A DNA stretch of 33,681 nt from Deltaproteobacteria bacterium (GTDB lineage Bacteria > Myxococcota_A > UBA9042 > PHBI01), in NCBI GenBank assembly GCA_006226565.1, contig SBGO01000730.1, forward strand, positions 1 through 33,681. The letters run 5' to 3'. A program made the position numbers and the translations under genes. The notes beneath the pieces are model-generated. The model was not told where the DNA came from. It saw only the letters and a program-made list of their open reading frames with translations, and did no database searches. Of this stretch, positions 32,987 through 33,681 are shown one piece after another (the first letter of the stretch is position 1; each line of letters begins with the position of its first letter).

Positions 32987-33681
32987 ATGTCTAGCAGCGG
33001 TTCCGGTGATGGGAGCGGGGGCGGCCGACGCCCAGCGCCGAGGCGTCCATCCGGCGGTCAGCGTCCGCCGACGCGTCCGGTCGCGGGCCGGCCTTCGCGC
33101 GAGCCCGATCCCGAGCCCGCCGGCGACGAGGACGCGACCCAGGCGTTCAACATCGCCGACTTCGACTTCGACTCGCCCGACTACGTCAACGAGGACGAGT
33201 CGACGGTGTCGGTCGACTCGGCCGCGCTGCGCGCCCGCGCGTCGCGTGCCGCGGCGCCGGCCGCGGACGAGGGCGAGGCGACGGTCGCGATGCAGATCCC
33301 GCAGGATCTCCTCGACGACGGGCCGAAGGCCTCGAGGAACACGATCGTCGGGCACCCGGGCGTCTCGCCGCGCACCGCGGGCGCGGTCCGCGGGGGCGCC
33401 AAGGCGCCGCGTCGGAACGAGACGCTCGCCATGGACGCCCGCAACGTCCGCGCCGCCGCCGCCGCCATGGCCGCCGACGACGACGATGACGGCGAGTCGA
33501 CGCAGGCGATGAACGTCGACGACATGCTCGCGAAGATCGACATGGGGGGGCCGCCGGCGCGCTCGGCGCAGCTCGCCGATGACGACGACGGCGAGTCGAC
33601 CCAGGCGCTGAACGTCGACGACATGCTCGCCCAGATCGACGACCGTCCGCCGGCCCGCCCGGCGCCGGCCCGCTCGGCTCC
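32987..33681 (+). CDS. Acidic, disordered Thr-motif repeat protein, N-terminal part (runs off right edge)
   Basis: Hand-translated; absent from the ORF track because it has no stop in the window. ATG 32987 follows GAGGGGCGAC, a good ribosome-binding site. The 231 residues present begin with a Gly/Ser/Pro/Arg-rich, probably disordered segment (MSSSGSGDGSGGGRRPAPRR), then become acidic and Ala-rich. Seven short Thr-centred motifs recur: DATQAF (Thr51), ESTVSV (73), EATVAM (99), RNTIVG (119), NETLAM (146), ESTQAM (172) and ESTQAL (205). The last two lie in a duplicated block, GESTQAxNVDDMLAxID. No signal peptide or membrane helix is seen. The motifs resemble phospho-Thr/FHA docking sites, but that is inference. 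Confidence 0.8.
   Translation, partial: MSSSGSGDGSGGGRRPAPRRPSGGQRPPTRPVAGRPSREPDPEPAGDEDATQAFNIADFDFDSPDYVNEDESTVSVDSAALRARASRAAAPAADEGEATVAMQIPQDLLDDGPKASRNTIVGHPGVSPRTAGAVRGGAKAPRRNETLAMDARNVRAAAAAMAADDDDDGESTQAMNVDDMLAKIDMGGPPARSAQLADDDDGESTQALNVDDMLAQIDDRPPARPAPARSA
33479..33640 (+). repeat. Two in-frame copies of a 99-bp-spaced block
   Basis: DDDDGESTQAMNVDDMLAKID and DDDDGESTQALNVDDMLAQID occur 33 codons apart (about 33479-33541 and 33578-33640) with only two differing residues. More copies may follow beyond the window end. Confidence 0.85.

Overview
The window is about 33.7 kb of very GC-rich DNA (roughly 70% or more by eye) and looks like chromosome from a member of the Myxococcota or a close relative among the former Deltaproteobacteria. 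The evidence is: a MYXO-CTERM-like sorting tail on a giant repeat protein; a Ser/Thr kinase with the HRDVSPxN catalytic loop common in myxobacteria; lipoproteins whose lipobox is followed by Asp/Thr-rich and Cys-rich linkers; an IHF/HU protein; and a MoxR/DUF58 cluster. Species cannot be named from the sequence. I see no insertion sequence, prophage, CRISPR array or integrase.

Layout. (1) 1-527, minus strand: start of a membrane-anchored Ala/Lys/Glu repeat protein that runs off the left edge. It is missing from the ORF track. (2) 671-6403, plus strand: four tightly spaced genes forming a membrane/ATPase module: an Ig-like membrane protein, a DUF4350-like protein, a MoxR AAA+ ATPase and a DUF58 vWA-like protein. 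(3) 6429-10694, minus strand: housekeeping genes, in transcription order sucC-sucD, a hairpin, ndk-rlmN, then a small unknown gene. (4) 11014-11952, plus: prs behind a good sigma-70-like promoter. (5) 12002-12517, minus: small exported, probably outer-membrane protein. (6) 12802-20502, plus: a 2,566-residue secreted protein with FG-GAP repeats, an UnbV-like segment, a very long Asp-rich thrombospondin type-3 array built from ~230-residue super-repeats, and a MYXO-CTERM tail. (7) 24949-20573, minus: four overlapping or closely spaced genes: a C26 gamma-glutamyl hydrolase-like enzyme, a HEAT-repeat lipoprotein, an amidase-signature enzyme and a Ser/Thr kinase. (8) 25051-27369, plus: lipoprotein with Cys-rich motifs, a beta-helix-like segment and long poly-Gly-rich insertions. 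(9) 27446-27949, minus: small sigma-70-like factor. (10) 28139-29465, plus: surE-apt, ending in a strong hairpin shared with convergent metG (29541-31481, minus). (11) tRNA-Arg(CCT) and an ihfB-like gene, plus. (12) A divergent pair: an FNR-like flavin reductase (minus) and the start of an acidic, Thr-motif repeat protein that runs off the right edge (also missing from the ORF track).

The housekeeping genes give purine and PRPP metabolism (prs, apt, surE, ndk), the TCA cycle (sucCD) and translation (metG, rlmN, tRNA-Arg). The accessory genes are mostly envelope or secreted proteins with internal repeats, and these hold the least-described biology here. Many ORF-track lines are shadows: GC-rich DNA, and especially the GAC-rich repeat array, leaves other frames open for thousands of bases. 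Several true starts lie well inside the ORF-track entries, and I moved them using signal peptides, ribosome-binding sites, promoters and family N-termini.
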